A stretch of DNA of 64,000 nucleotides. Source: Cryptomeria japonica. Its lineage: Eukaryota > Streptophyta > Pinopsida > Cupressales > Cupressaceae. The notes beneath the pieces were generated by a model. It did no database searches, was not told the DNA's origin, and saw only the letters and a program-made list of their open reading frames with translations. This document shows, piece by piece, positions 35,363 to 47,007 of the stretch. The position numbers and the translations under genes are program-made. The stretch's first letter is position 1, and every line of letters begins with the position of its first letter. The stretch lies in NCBI RefSeq assembly GCF_030272615.1, contig NC_081410.1:573511241-573575240 (forward strand). The letters run 5' to 3'.

Positions 35363-36574
35363 TGTAAAGCGGAAAATCACGAGCGAACCCTAAGTGTTCC
35401 CCCCACCACTCCGAGGAGAGGGGAAGGAGGTCATTAGGGTTGACGGTTTTCACTTAGGGGAGACTTTACATTCAAAAGAGGGGTTGAAACCCACAAGATC
35501 CAATCCCACACAATGCAAGATTGGATTCTAAATGAGTTTCAAGGGTTAAGACAGTAAGGCTACCCTCTTTTGTAAAGAATGTAGATAGAAGGATTAAGCT
35601 AGGAATGCATGAAAAGTGAGAAAGATTCACTTATAAACAGAGATAGGAATATAGGATAAAGCTACGGACCTGGAATTAGCAGTAAAATGTCGAGATGGTG
35701 CTGTCCTGCAAATTTGAGCGAAAGTTGACAGGACGATGGCGCCCGGCGTGCACACGGTCCTCCAAAAAATCCGCGAAACGAAGGGGGATCTGTTCATCTC
35801 TGCACAAGGATTCCAGATCTTCAATTACAGCCGCGTACCTGTAACCTACACACAGAAAAGAGAGGACGATTGGGGGGTTAGGGATTAGGGGTTTGCCCTT
35901 AGGTCAAACCCCAGTTTTGGAATTAACCAAGAAATGAGAATGCTGTAAATGTAAATGATTGTAATGTAATAAAGTACCAATACCTTGTTGTAAGAATGTT
36001 TGTATTCTTACATGCAAAGTTGTAATTGTTGTTGTATGTTGTATGTTGTATGTTGTATGTGATCTCCTCTTCAATGGTTGAATCCTTGTCTTGAATGCAA
36101 CACTTAGCCTTGGATGGAGACTTAGAATGCTCAATTGCTTGAAGGAATGCTTGAATGCTTGAATATCGCTTCTGCCTTTTTTCCATCCTACCCAAAATGG
36201 GAGAGGAAATGTAGTTTATATACTTGCCAATTAGGGTTGAAAGACTGATTTTTCTAACCTTGGGCCGACATAGCAACCTTATTTTCCAATTTGCAAACTA
36301 AAAGACCCGAAGCCCCATAAGAGACCGGGCCCAAAATAGGGCCAGGGACCAGGGCGTTGGGTGCCATGGTCCTGGGGGACCAGGGCGCTGGGCGCCATGG
36401 TCCCACCTCCCGGGACAGCAAGGTGCAAGGAGGATCAGGCCAGGGTGCTAAAAAATGCAGTTTTTGATGTCATGAACAAGTTTCGGGGTCTCCATTCGGG
36501 TTCAGTGTTGCGTCGCCATCGTGAAGACCCAAATGCGGTTGAAATTGCAAGTGTCACAATTTTAGGATTCTACA
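35363..36574 (-). repeat. 5' LTR of the gag-protease element
   Basis: 1212 bp, matching 28763-30005 apart from scattered transitions and one missing 31-bp hairpin unit. Confidence 0.9.
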
Positions 36575-36579
36575 CATCT

Positions 36580-37682
36580 ACAACCCCGTCATTGACGATG
36601 TTTTTGTTTTTATTCTAGAAGTTGGGTTTATCACTGTTAAAGCGTGGGTGAGGGCCATCTTTTGGTTCATTGTATATCTTCATAAGCCCCTTTTTAATGA
36701 GGGCCTATTCCCATTTTAACCATTGGGTGACCATGTCAGCAAAGGATTATGTGCCCTTCATGTCTAGGTGGAATTCCTTTTCATCGTTCAAGTTGGGAAT
36801 AAATATTTCCACTAGCTCTGGTTCAGGTAGATGAAGAGAACGCCTACTAGATAGTTGTCTCCACCATTGTAGGAAAGCTGAAAATAGTTCCCTTGGTTTT
36901 TTCTTGGTGTTACATAGATCTGCCATGGTGACATTGTGTTGTATGTTGTGTGAATAATGTGCGGTGAACTTTTGGATAATTTCCCTGAATGTTCTAATGC
37001 CGCTTATTAGTCAAGAAAACCATTGAGTGGTTGTCCCTCCCAAACTCTAAGGAAAGAGGCGCATTAGATATGTGTCTTCATATGCCACTTCTAGGAAAGC
37101 TAAGTGAAATTCCCTAACACGATCTTTAGGGTCTCCTTTTCCTTGATACTTTTTTAACTTAGGTGTTTCTAACCCTCACAGAAAAGGTGGCATATATAGA
37201 TTCCTATCAAAGGGATAGGGACAAATATCATTAAGTGAAAACCAGGTAGTTTTCACACCACTATGGAATTGTTGGGCTAGATTCTCGACTTGTTGCCTCA
37301 ACATGTCAATGTCATTAGAAGGAGGAGGAGGTGGGGGATTTCCTTGATTAAGGTCATATATGAATTTATCTCGACCTTTTCCACCCTCATTATGACTATG
37401 GTGTTCTGATGCTTTCTGTAACTACGCAGTATCAAAATCAGATGGTAGTTTTCCCTCTTGAGCAAGTCTCAAAAAATGAGCATCATCGTTGTTTTTCAGG
37501 ATTTCATCAAAAAGTCAATTGAAGAGAGTGTTGTGTTGTTCCCTTTCTATTTCTTCAAGAGTGTGAGTACTAGGATTTTCATCGTTTGAATTTCCTCCAA
37601 GGGCTTCTTGGAATTCATTGAGATTTTCCTTCTCTTCTTCTTCGATCTCTAGTTGTCTACTCCTTGATCTGGTTTGAGCCAT
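36580..37682 (-). pseudogene. Tat gag pseudogene, N-terminal part
   Basis: The likely gag start is Met at 37682 (MAQTRSRSRQLEIEEEEKEN). It continues in broken frames leftward to the inserted element at 36575. The basic and glutamate-rich start is typical of plant Ty3/gypsy gag proteins. Confidence 0.7.
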
Positions 37683-40514
37683 TTTGTTTGAAATTTGTTG
37701 TTGAAGTTTGGTGAAAATGATTATGAGTTGGTGATGGAATGAGAGATAAATGTTTGGTGAAGTGTTTAGCATATGGATCTCTAACACTAAAGGTTTGATG
37801 TTACCAAAGTCCTTTTATGAATTGCTTGTTGTGTTTTGTGAACAATGTTTGATATGATAAGGTATAGTAAGGTCTGAGATGTGTTACAAACCAAGCTACC
37901 TAGTAATGAGAGGATGCACTCATAGACTAGTTTTAACTTGCATAGAAATGCCTCTTAGGATGAGTTTATCCTAGATGTAGAGACAATCAAAAGAGTGATG
38001 TATTGTTTTGATTCAAGCAATATCTAAAAAGAGCTTAGGACAAGACCCTTTTATGTTTTGAGACTTAGAATGGATTGATGATGTATGAATGTGAGAATGG
38101 ATGGAATGTTAACTTCAATAAAAAAAATTGTGTTACATATGGGACAAATTCTTCCTCTTCTCTCTTGGGGGTTGGTGGTTCTTCCCGAGCTATGTTATAT
38201 GTAATGCAGCTGTTTGGAAAGAAGGCAGGGTTGATTTTGCCTCCTTTATTTTTATGATAACTCAAAGCTCTATATTGAGTAAAATCTTTGTTGTTCAAAG
38301 ACTCTTGATCAAACTCGTTGCATTTTCCTTGAAGATATAGACACATGTGATGCAAGAAGGCTCTGTGTGAGACAAAAATTTGTCTATTGAGATAGAAAAA
38401 TTTCCTTCTTTTGATGAAAGCCTTTGAGATCAATGGTCTTTTCTTCAAATTGATATGCTGATGAAGATTCCTTTTTCTCAAAATGTGAAGGATGGTCATA
38501 TAATTTGATATCTAGTTTTCACGTTGTTTTGATTTTTGTCAAATGTTGGTTTTGAAAATTTTGTGTTGGATGAATATTTGTTTTTGAATTGGTTTTGACT
38601 TTCTTTGACAAGAAAACAAAGAAAGCACACAAACACAATAATGTTGCCTCAAAAGGCACAAATAAGTGTGGGTCTAAATCAACCCAATCTTTGAACTTTT
38701 GACCCTTTTCCAAATGTTTTTGTGTATGTTTTTCCAAAAGCCTGAAGTTGGCTCAATTTATCACTAGTCTGACACAAAACGAAGATACTTCAAACACACT
38801 TTATCCCTAAGGTCAAATGGCCAGTTGTGATAATCTTAGCCCACATCTTGATATTTCTTCAACTTTGATACTACATACCTTATGAATCATGTTGTAGCAG
38901 GTAAGGATGTGATATACTAAGTCTTGCGCGAGCATAACAGATAGATGATACCTATGATGGGGGAGTCACCACTTTTATCAAGCTACAAGTAGCCTTTCAA
39001 AAAGCCCTATTTCTACTCAAGAAAATATGTATGGTTAATATCTTGGGAGCAAAACCATCTATGCTCTTGCACTAAATTTATCACAAATATCCTCAATCAA
39101 TAGAATGGGTGGGTTTCTATATAAAAAGGTGTCTAGTAATTTTCAATGTTTTTGGACATAAGTTCATTCTACGGTGACTCACTTAAGAGCCTTGTAACTT
39201 GTGGTGGGGCCCATTTGTCCTTTTGGCAAGTTACACTATAGGAACAACTATACCCAAGGCTATAGCTTTCACTCACACCTGATTTCTATAGTGGCTTGAA
39301 GGATTTACCGTGCGAGGTTGTTCCCAAGAGTGATGTGTCTCTTGGTAGGCCTCTTTTAAAAAGATAAAATTTTGAGTGTTACTAACACTTTTCTCTTGCA
39401 CCTAGGACCATGAAAGCCAAGGGAGAGGATAGTGTGTGTTAGAAGTAGGACCACTCGAAAAACTTTGCACAAGCGTGCCAATCATTGAAAACACTTGTTC
39501 AGTTTAACCAAAATATAGTAATGTGATCTAACTATTTGGAGATGTTGCTTCAACAATCATGGTGGTCTTTTTAACTTCAAAAGCAAAATGTTTTGTAGTC
39601 TAAGAATTTAAAATCCTGGTCAACTGAATTGAGAACACGTTTTTGCTTGAAGTAAAATTCGTTTGAACTGGAAGGAAAAATGGCTTGTTCTTTTTAAGCT
39701 TGCCCAAAATGAAGTGTGGATTGTGATTTCTTTAAGTTGATGCAAGAAATAAAATTTGTGTTGTTGATTTTAAGTACCAAAATAAAGATTTTGCTCCTAT
39801 CTTGCAAAAAGAAATTTTGTTGGGTTTTGAAATTGTGGTTCTTTTTACTTTGACAAATGAGATTCTTTTTATGAGCCCAAACAAAATATGTGATTCTTTT
39901 TAAAAGCCCAAATTGAAATGTGAAGTTGACTTAAAGAAACTAAAATAAGAAGTGAATTCATTTTTAAGCCAAGTTTGAAAATGTTAGTAAAAAAGAGTAA
40001 ATTTACTTCCGAATCTAATTAAAATAAAAACCTGCACAAAGAGATAAACAGTTACAAAAAATAAAAAATGGAGTTGTGGTGGGCTTCTACAAGCCTAAAT
40101 TTCGATTTTTCGGTTACAAAAAGGTTTTTTTACAACTCTCTGTTACAATAGCGCTACTCTGTGTGAAAAAAGAAACACTATTTAACACGAAAGTGTTAAA
40201 TAACAAATGAAAGCACTAAAAGAAGTGCAAATGTGCTGAAAGAACTCTGTCAGATAGAATTAATTCTGTCAGACAAGGAGCTGAAAATGCTAAAAAAAGA
40301 TACAATAGCGCTATTTAATGGTCAATAGAGCTAAAAGAAGAACAATAGCACCAGTTAAGAAAGAATAACATTATTATTAGGAACAATAGCACTAAAGTAC
40401 CAAATTTCGAAGGCGCTAGAGCATGAACAACTTTGCTAAAGTGTGACGTGTGTCAATTAAAACATGCAAAAAGTTAGTAGTTTCAAAAAAACTGATATCG
40501 GGAGGTTGCGTGCT
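37683..40514 (-). other. Leader of the oldest Tat element
   Basis: AT-rich, with many stops in all frames and no domain. It lies between the 5' LTR primer site and gag. It is long (2.8 kb), as is common in Tat elements. Confidence 0.5.
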
Positions 40515-40535
40515 CGATTCACATCGAGTTCACCA
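40515..40535 (-). other. Primer-binding site of the oldest Tat element
   Basis: The minus strand reads TGGTGAACTCGATGTGAAT five bases after the LTR end TAGCA. It differs at few positions from the primer site at 35341-35360, so the two elements probably use the same tRNA. Confidence 0.7.
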
Positions 40536-40540
40536 AACGA

Positions 40541-42249
40541 TGCTATGCAAAAAGGATAAGTTAGGAAGACAAACACAAACAAAACAAGTCACAAACAAGT
40601 GTTAGTGTTAGCAAATAAGAAATTAAACACTATCCTAAGCAAGCATATCAAGAGAGACACTAAAAGAAAAATAGAGAGCTTAACAAGGAAAAAAAATTCT
40701 CTAAGACATCTCCAAATGCCTTCCACCATGTTTGTAGCTTCTCCTCCCTTGTTCCTCTCCTCTCCAAGTTCCCAAATGAGTGTAGCTCTCAGTATCTTTT
40801 TGCACTATTCTTGGTGTCTTATGGAGGTTCAATATTCTAGAATGGATGATTATGAAAATGTGAATGTGAGCAAGCCAAAATTATATATTATCTATTTATC
40901 TAATATTACTTTTAACCCAAAATGACAAATATGGATGGTTATGCTAAATGTTCTCTAAAATTCACTATAAGTTAGATGTATACAAGTTTTCAAGATTATA
41001 GATGTGCTTAAGAATGCTTGAGGATTTAAAAATGAGGAATGTGAGTTCTATTTATAGGTAAAATTGAGCAATGAATTATTGAGATTGAGTAATCTCAACA
41101 AGGGTCAGGATTGATGGGTTTATGATCCATGAGAGGGCTTTCAATCCAATCCCAGGATGAAAAATGTCAACAAGAGATGGGTTGAGAGGAGAGGGAATAA
41201 GCATTAAATGCTTGATATGATTTGAGGGTTAACTTGGGAGGTAAGGTTAATGTTGAGTTGAAAGAGTAAAGCCATATCCAATAAATAATGTCTTTATCCA
41301 ATGGATAAACTCTTGTGCAAGAGTTAGTGAGGATAACCATGGTCAAAACAATAAATGCTTGAAGAGATCGATGGGTCAAATGAGGGTTTAGTTTAGAGGT
41401 AAAGTCTCTAGCCTCAGGGGCAAGTGGATTTAACCATAAATAGTTATGTAAGAGCCATCAATGGTCATGTAAGAGCCATTAGTGGTTTGGAAGACTTTAG
41501 GGGTTAGCTTGTTGAACACATGAAAACATTAAATGCTTTTCAAATACTTTGAGGGCTTTGAGAAGTGACTTCAAGTTGCTTAGGAATGTGACAATAATTA
41601 GGGGATGGATTAGGCTAATTAGGAATGATTAGAAAGTGGTTAGAAGGGTCTAGAAGGGGATTTAGGATTGCAAGTGGGTTTGGTGGGTGAGGGAAAATAG
41701 GATTTAATTAAAATAAAATTAATTTATTTCAATTGTAATTGCAACTTGCATTTTTAGGAGAATGCAAGTGAGGGGGATTAAATGATTTAAATAAATGTTT
41801 CATTTATTTATTTAAAAGAGAAAAGGAGATGAAATTAAATAAATAGGATTTATTCATTTAATTGATTGTGAATTTGGTTTAATGAATTAATTGAAATATA
41901 TTAAATAATTAATTTAATTAATAGGAGAATGATTGAGGAGGAATTAATTAAATGTTAATTTAATTAACTATTGGCGAGTGGGTTTATTAATCAAATAAAT
42001 AGTAAATATTAATTTAATTAGATGGACAGATTTATGTGACTACAATAAATATTTAAATAATATTTAGAAAAGGGTTAATAATTAATTGATTGTAAATAGA
42101 AATAGAAATAGATTAAATAGTAAGATGATGAAGTAATATGAATTTAGAAGAATAAGATTAATTAAATTAATGAAATAAATAAAGAATTACGTAATCAATT
42201 AGATGAATAATTAGTACATGATCAATGAGACATTTTTTAGGTGTTTATA
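40541..42249 (-). repeat. 5' LTR of the oldest Tat element
   Basis: On the minus strand it starts TATAAACACCTAAAAAATG, which aligns with TGTAGACACTCAAAATTG of the younger LTR if two G-to-A changes are allowed, and it ends TAGCA. As in the younger LTR, the start is followed by AATTAAATAAAT-type runs (41700-42200). Length 1709 bp. The partner LTR is outside the window, so the boundary is inferred. Confidence 0.65.
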
Positions 42250-43834
42250 GATTTATATTTTGATATAACTAATTTTGTAATGTTAAAATTTATTTATATC
42301 TTACCTTTAATTTCCTATCAATGTTTGAAGGTGAAAGTGCTAGTCCTCTTCGTGGTGGTGGATTAAAAAATTGACAAAGTACAATCCAAAAATCTACTAT
42401 GGCTATCCCAACTCTAGGATGCACTAATACATAAGATACCCTCATTGACTATAATTTATGTATTAATGTGTCTTAAAAGAGTAGATATTTATTTCTCAAG
42501 TGACTTGTCATACAAAATATGTTGAGATTTCTATTTATGATAAGCTTGTATGAAATTTCTTTTTAAATTGCTTGAATATATATTAAACGCCACTGTAGAC
42601 CCAATGGTATCCTCCTAGCAATTTCACCTTGGTGTTCAATAGGTACACCGAAGAGGTCTAGAAGGTCAATCAAAGAAAATTTGGTCTATATTTTTACATA
42701 CATTATTTAGTGGACGAGATTAATTGATAAGGCATTTAGAAAATAGTGGTGTCTATGCAACGAAGGTTTCAAGTGAGAAGTGATAGCTTTAAATAAACAC
42801 AAATAGGGGAAGAGTGTGAGAGATAGAGATTTGATAAAGATAGAAGAACAAAAAAATAGAAATGAAGATGAAGATGGATTTAAGGAGTGATATGAAGAGG
42901 AGAGGGAGAGAGATAAATTGAGATGGAAGACATATAATATAATATATATAAATCTTTGCATACTTATCTTTACTATTTATTTATATAGATTAATTATATA
43001 ATATAAGTATACAATAATTTATATTATATAAAATGCAAAATATGTTTAATTGTATTGATTTGTGTTTCAAATTTTGAAGTAAATTAATGATTTATGACTA
43101 ATTATTGAAAAACATAGCTACAGAGCAATAAATAATAAATGATTGCAGGGTTAAATATACCATTTTAGGGTATAATAAAGGCCGGCGTGAGGGAGAGAAC
43201 TTTGCAGGAGCCGCCTGAGATTACACGTCACTATGTTCGTATAACGGACTAAGCCATGTGTGTGTGGGGATAAATGTTTTATTTTTAGTTTATTCTCCTA
43301 CATTGATTTGTACTAATATTAACAAAAGAAGTCAAACAAGAGTAATTGAGTGTTTTCCTCATCATCGTAGAATTTGAAAGTGGGTTTAAAGAAGGAATTT
43401 TATCATTCTAATGAGATTTATGATATATAAATGGTGTAAGAGGACTTGTCATTTTTTGGGAGGTTGATGAAGAACATTAGGCATTAGATATTTATATGAA
43501 GGGTGATAGGGTGCTTATTTTTGGGTTTTGTGTGTTTATATATCATTTATAATTTCATGTTCTTATTTTTTTTATAGATTGGATTTTTGAAATATTATAA
43601 AGTATGGTTTTGAAAAATTTGCATAAATATTATTATATTAAATAGAGACAATGTGTTGGATATGTATCATGTATTTGAAAATCAACACACATGATCCTAT
43701 TTGATTGTGGAGGTTTTCTTCATGTACATTTGATATCAATCATATTTTTATATTCTTTAGAGAGTCAATATTTACATTACTATACCTTGATTTAACTACA
43801 AAGTAATTGTAGTTTCATTTTTTAGTAGGTTGTA
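42250..43834. other. AT-rich intergenic DNA
   Basis: No gene is supported. The minus-strand ORF at 42707-42961 is a low-complexity Ser/Leu reading of a purine-rich stretch. It contains a promoter-like block at 43138-43190 that resembles the block before the bHLH gene. Confidence 0.5.
43138..43190 (+). promoter_or_regulatory. Upstream copy of the bHLH core-promoter block
   Basis: AAATGATTGC-GGGTTAA followed by TAATAAAGGCCGGCGT occurs here and again at 44776-44819, just before the gene. It may be the remains of a duplicated gene start or a duplicated control region. Confidence 0.5.
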
Positions 43835-44524
43835 TTTGGAAGATGGATTTCAACGGTGTGAAGCCTCAAGAACCTTCTAGACTATCATAAATAACTCCTT
43901 ATAATATCTTGTTAATTTTTTTTCACGTTGGTTTACTATCCTTCAATTTTTATTTTTTCCAACATCCAATAAATCCGAACCTCGGAATCAAATCTGAAAC
44001 CAATGGAAATTAAATCTACAGCTCAAACCAATCCACTATCCACGCGAGCTCACTATCCTAGAGGTTTCTTTGGAAGATGGATTTCAAGGGTGTGAAGCCT
44101 CAAGAACCTTCTAGACTATCATAAATAACTCCTCATAATATCTTGTTAATCTTTTTTCATGTTAATTTTTATTTTTTCCAACATCCAATAAATCCGAACC
44201 TCGGAATCAAATCTGAAACCAATGGAAATTAAACATACAGCTCAAACCAATCCACTATCCACGCGAGCTCACTATCCTAGAGATTTCTTTGGAAGATGGA
44301 TTTCAAGGGTGTGAAGCCTCAAGAACCCTCTAGACTATCATAAATAACTCCTCATAATATCTTGTTAATCTTTTTTCATGTTGGTTTACTATTCTTCAAT
44401 TTTTTATTTTTTCCAACATCCAATAAATCCGAACCTCGGAATCAAATCTGAAACCAATGGAAAGTACACCTACAACTCAAACCAATCCACTATCCACGCG
44501 AGCTCACTATCCTAGAGATTTCTC
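43835..44524. repeat. Three tandem ~230-bp repeats upstream of the bHLH gene
   Basis: Units begin TTTGGAAGATGGATTTCAA at 43835, 44069 and 44288 and measure about 234, 219 and 237 bp. Unit 2 lacks a ~15-bp piece present in the others. Each has two CCAAT-type sites (AACCAATGG, AACCAATCC) and ACGCGAGCTCACTATCC. They end about 345 bp before the start codon. Confidence 0.9.
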
Positions 44525-44775
44525 TTTGACCAATTTTGTTAGAAAATGAGAATATAGTTTATCGTGCTAAGACCGCCTTTTATCCGGTTTGATTGTATTG
44601 GAATTTAAGGTTATCCGAATTAATTATCTTCAAAGAAGGAAGAATGTATTAATTAACTAGGCTATGCGGAATATATTAAAGAAGGATATGCACCGAGTTT
44701 TGGTCTAGACAACTGCCACGTTGGTGAGCGCTATGGGCCCATGTAATTAGGCATGCGGAGATTGCAGTTACTTTC

Positions 44776-44869
44776 AAATGATTGCGGGGTTAAGAAGACC
44801 TAATAAAGGCCGGCGTTAGCTTTGAGCTTGTGTAGTGGCCTCTCTGTTTTTCACTGTGAGTGATTTTAA
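44776..44869 (+). promoter_or_regulatory. Probable core promoter and 5' UTR of the bHLH gene
   Basis: TAATAAAGG near 44803 is a TATA-like element about 65 bp before the ATG, followed by a pyrimidine-rich CCTCTCTGTTTTTCACT. The surrounding block is repeated at 43138-43190. The start site is inferred, not observed. Confidence 0.45.
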
Positions 44870-46045
44870 ATGGAGTGTTGGCTTCATGACCAGAGGCCCG
44901 TCAATGGTGAAAGAAACATTGAGATTAGCTCCTTTGCTGAGAGACAGGCTTGGGTCAAGGCGCAACTGCTCGGCAGCTTGGAAAGTTGCGCACATTTGGA
45001 GCAGCGATTTTGGCCATGCGACCAGCTGCTTCTAAACCAGGAGGATCTTTATGGTGCTGGTCAGAACAGTACAGCGGTTTCGAGCTGGGAACCGGATGGA
45101 GCTTTTAACTTTGGCACCAGCAATTTTAATGGAGAGGAGTCGCAACCGTTAGGGTTTGAGTTCGGGAGCCTCCCGATTCAAATGCAAGGGTTCAACGATT
45201 TTCAGTTCTTTTCTCAAGATGAAAATTTTGGCTTTGCGGAGCTCAACTTCCCAGCCTGGCAGACTCAGCCAAGCGGTCAAAGAACAGCTTCCGCCGAGCT
45301 GCCGAGGAACAGCTCCTTTTATACGCTGGAAGACGTGATGAAGAAGCTCCCCCGCGTTGATCCTCTGTTTATTCCTAGCCCGCCGATGAGCCTCAGTATT
45401 CCTCCTTCCCCGCAGTTTTCTTCTGATACGAGCTTGTCTTCATGCCAATCGTTTTCCGGTAGGGTTTCATGCCCGCCGCCGCCGTTACAGCCGAGCGAGG
45501 GGGAGACAGAGCATTTGAATCAGCTGATACAGTCGCAGACCTGCCGTAAGCCGCCGTATGCTTCCGTAGAGCCACCAAGCGTCGCGGCTCGTCACAGGAG
45601 AAACAAAATCCGTGAAAAGATTAGTTCTTTGGAGAAACTGATACCCCAGGGTTCGAAACTCGACACGGCCAGAATGCTGGATGAGGCGATCAAGTATATC
45701 AAATTCCTGCAAGCACAATTTGATGTTTTGGAATCCATGCCTCCCGTCGATTCAGAGCCACATCTGAAATCAAACCCTAAGATTGCCGATGATAATGTCA
45801 ATATTTATCTGAAGCCAAATTTTAATGGCCGAAATGCTTTGGCGATGCAGAGATCAGGTTCTGCTTCTGCTTCACCAAAGAAGCTATCTACTGACCAGAT
45901 GCTTCACAGCTTACTGAGTTCGTCTAGAATTCAAAAGAAGCTCTTCAGCGAGGGGAAAGTCATCGTTACGGTGCAGCAGAAGGAAATGCTTGCATCTAAA
46001 CGGCCTGATCTAGCAGGTGATTTTTCCAATTTTTTCTTCGACTAA
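44870..46045 (+). CDS. bHLH transcription factor, HECATE/INDEHISCENT-like (subfamily VIII) candidate, intronless
   Basis: An intact 391-residue ORF. The bHLH domain is at about residues 237-284: basic region SVAARHRRNKIREK, helix 1 ISSLEKLIP, loop GSKLDTA, helix 2 RMLDEAIKYIKFLQAQ. Alanine 240 replaces the glutamate that most bHLH proteins use to contact the E-box. AARHRR with LDTARMLDEAIKYIKFL is characteristic of the HEC/IND and bHLH52/53 group, nuclear dimerising factors of plant development. The N-terminal half is rich in Phe, Gln and acidic residues (an activation-like region); residues 170-210 are Pro/Ser-rich. A conserved tail, MLHSLLSSSRIQKKLFSEGK, is shared with the nearby pseudogene. 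ATG at 44870 is chosen as the first in frame. AATAAAT just after the stop may serve as a polyadenylation signal. Confidence 0.88.
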   Translation: MECWLHDQRPVNGERNIEISSFAERQAWVKAQLLGSLESCAHLEQRFWPCDQLLLNQEDLYGAGQNSTAVSSWEPDGAFNFGTSNFNGEESQPLGFEFGSLPIQMQGFNDFQFFSQDENFGFAELNFPAWQTQPSGQRTASAELPRNSSFYTLEDVMKKLPRVDPLFIPSPPMSLSIPPSPQFSSDTSLSSCQSFSGRVSCPPPPLQPSEGETEHLNQLIQSQTCRKPPYASVEPPSVAARHRRNKIREKISSLEKLIPQGSKLDTARMLDEAIKYIKFLQAQFDVLESMPPVDSEPHLKSNPKIADDNVNIYLKPNFNGRNALAMQRSGSASASPKKLSTDQMLHSLLSSSRIQKKLFSEGKVIVTVQQKEMLASKRPDLAGDFSNFFFD

Positions 46046-47007
46046 TAAATATTTAAGCTTCTTAATTTTGTCCATAGCTCCTCTGAAATTGGTCAGGAGC
46101 TTCATATTGTAATGTCAGCACTGTAACTCTTCTCGTACGTGCCTGGAGGTGTGAAGTTTCGTTCGTCGCCTATTTTGAAAATTTGGCAGAACAAAATTTT
46201 GATGTCGGAAAATGTTGCGATAATTTTCCTGGCTAAGACTGCAATAATCTGTTTGAATTAAATTGTCAACGTATTCTATCGACGAATTTTTTAAAAACAT
46301 AATGTAGTTGTTTGGATATTTGCTTTTCATGTCAATATAAGTATCTTTTTCAGATGTATAACAGCGAAGTCACCTTGATAATGATGTATAAGAATGAAGC
46401 CACCTTGGAAATTGACAATTTAAATACTTTTATTGAAGGGCAAGATTCTTTTAAAGTACAAATTTGTTACAGAGATTATGCTCTATTCTGAATGTACTAT
46501 CCTTGGGTTTGATTTGAGACGTTATAAAAAATCTCTCATTTTATTGTAGTTAAAAAAAATTCTTCCTTCGTGGAACGAATAGAATCGAGTGATGTTATTG
46601 TAGACGCAATGCTCCGGGACTACGGACGACTTCTGGCCAAACTAATTAATGTGCTCCTGGCAGAACTGATTATTGTGCTTTATTTAAAATTCATCTTCTC
46701 CGCATAAAAAGTTAATGTTTTGTAAGAGGATCCATTTTTTCGGGATTTCTGTCGGCCTCGTCTCTGACTCGCAACGAATCCACTCTGTCTACGCGTTGCA
46801 CCACAGCTCTATGACCCTTTTCCACGCCTCTCCAATAACTTCGTGTTATTCTCAATTATTCTTCTTAAGAATTTCAGACAGTAAACGGCTATTAAAAGAG
46901 GAGTCTCTGTGTGCCATTTGTTCCATTTGAGTCATTTTGGGAATTGAGTGATTTTGCCTGTGTTGGGTTCATCAGGGGTGACCTTTCAACGGAGGAAAAT
47001 ATCGGCT
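46046..47007. other. 3' flank of the bHLH gene, non-coding
   Basis: No gene recognised. A short imperfect duplication (ATGTATAAxAGxGAAG followed by CACCTTG) lies near 46353-46406. Confidence 0.5.

Larger units (their letters stand above)
28763..36574 (-). mobile_element. Non-autonomous gag-protease-only LTR retrotransposon (TR-GAG-like), minus strand
   Basis: 3' LTR 28763-30005 (1243 bp), 5' LTR 35363-36574 (1212 bp), flanked by exact CATCT duplications (28758-28762 and 36575-36579). A primer-binding site precedes 35363 and a polypurine tract follows 30005. The interior encodes only gag and a protease-like region; I find no RT, RNase H or integrase. Clean ends and a target duplication show it transposed as a unit, so another element's enzymes must have mobilised it. 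LTR differences look like about 3 percent, nearly all transitions, plus one 31-bp repeat-unit difference. Confidence 0.85.
1..42249 (-). mobile_element. Tat-like Ty3/gypsy LTR retrotransposon, oldest layer of the nest, 3' end outside window
   Basis: Reading right to left, the element shows a 5' LTR (40541-42249), a primer-binding site, a long leader, gag, protease, RT, RNase H, a second RNase H domain, integrase and an antisense PMD pseudogene. The 3' LTR would lie left of base 1. Two RNase H domains between RT and integrase, and an extra antisense ORF downstream of integrase, are known marks of the Tat lineage of plant Ty3/gypsy elements. It is interrupted by a copia element (1321-19506) and by a gag-protease element (28763-36574). 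Every domain carries stop codons, so it is dead. It is the oldest layer because two other elements lie inside it. Confidence 0.85.

Noticed and set aside
42707-42961. 84-residue minus-strand ORF
   Set aside because: A low-complexity reading of an AG-rich stretch, with no domain or conserved context.
44835-45035. Alternative start of a protein at 44835 in another frame
   Set aside because: It overlaps the bHLH ORF out of frame, starts at GTG and ends after 66 codons.
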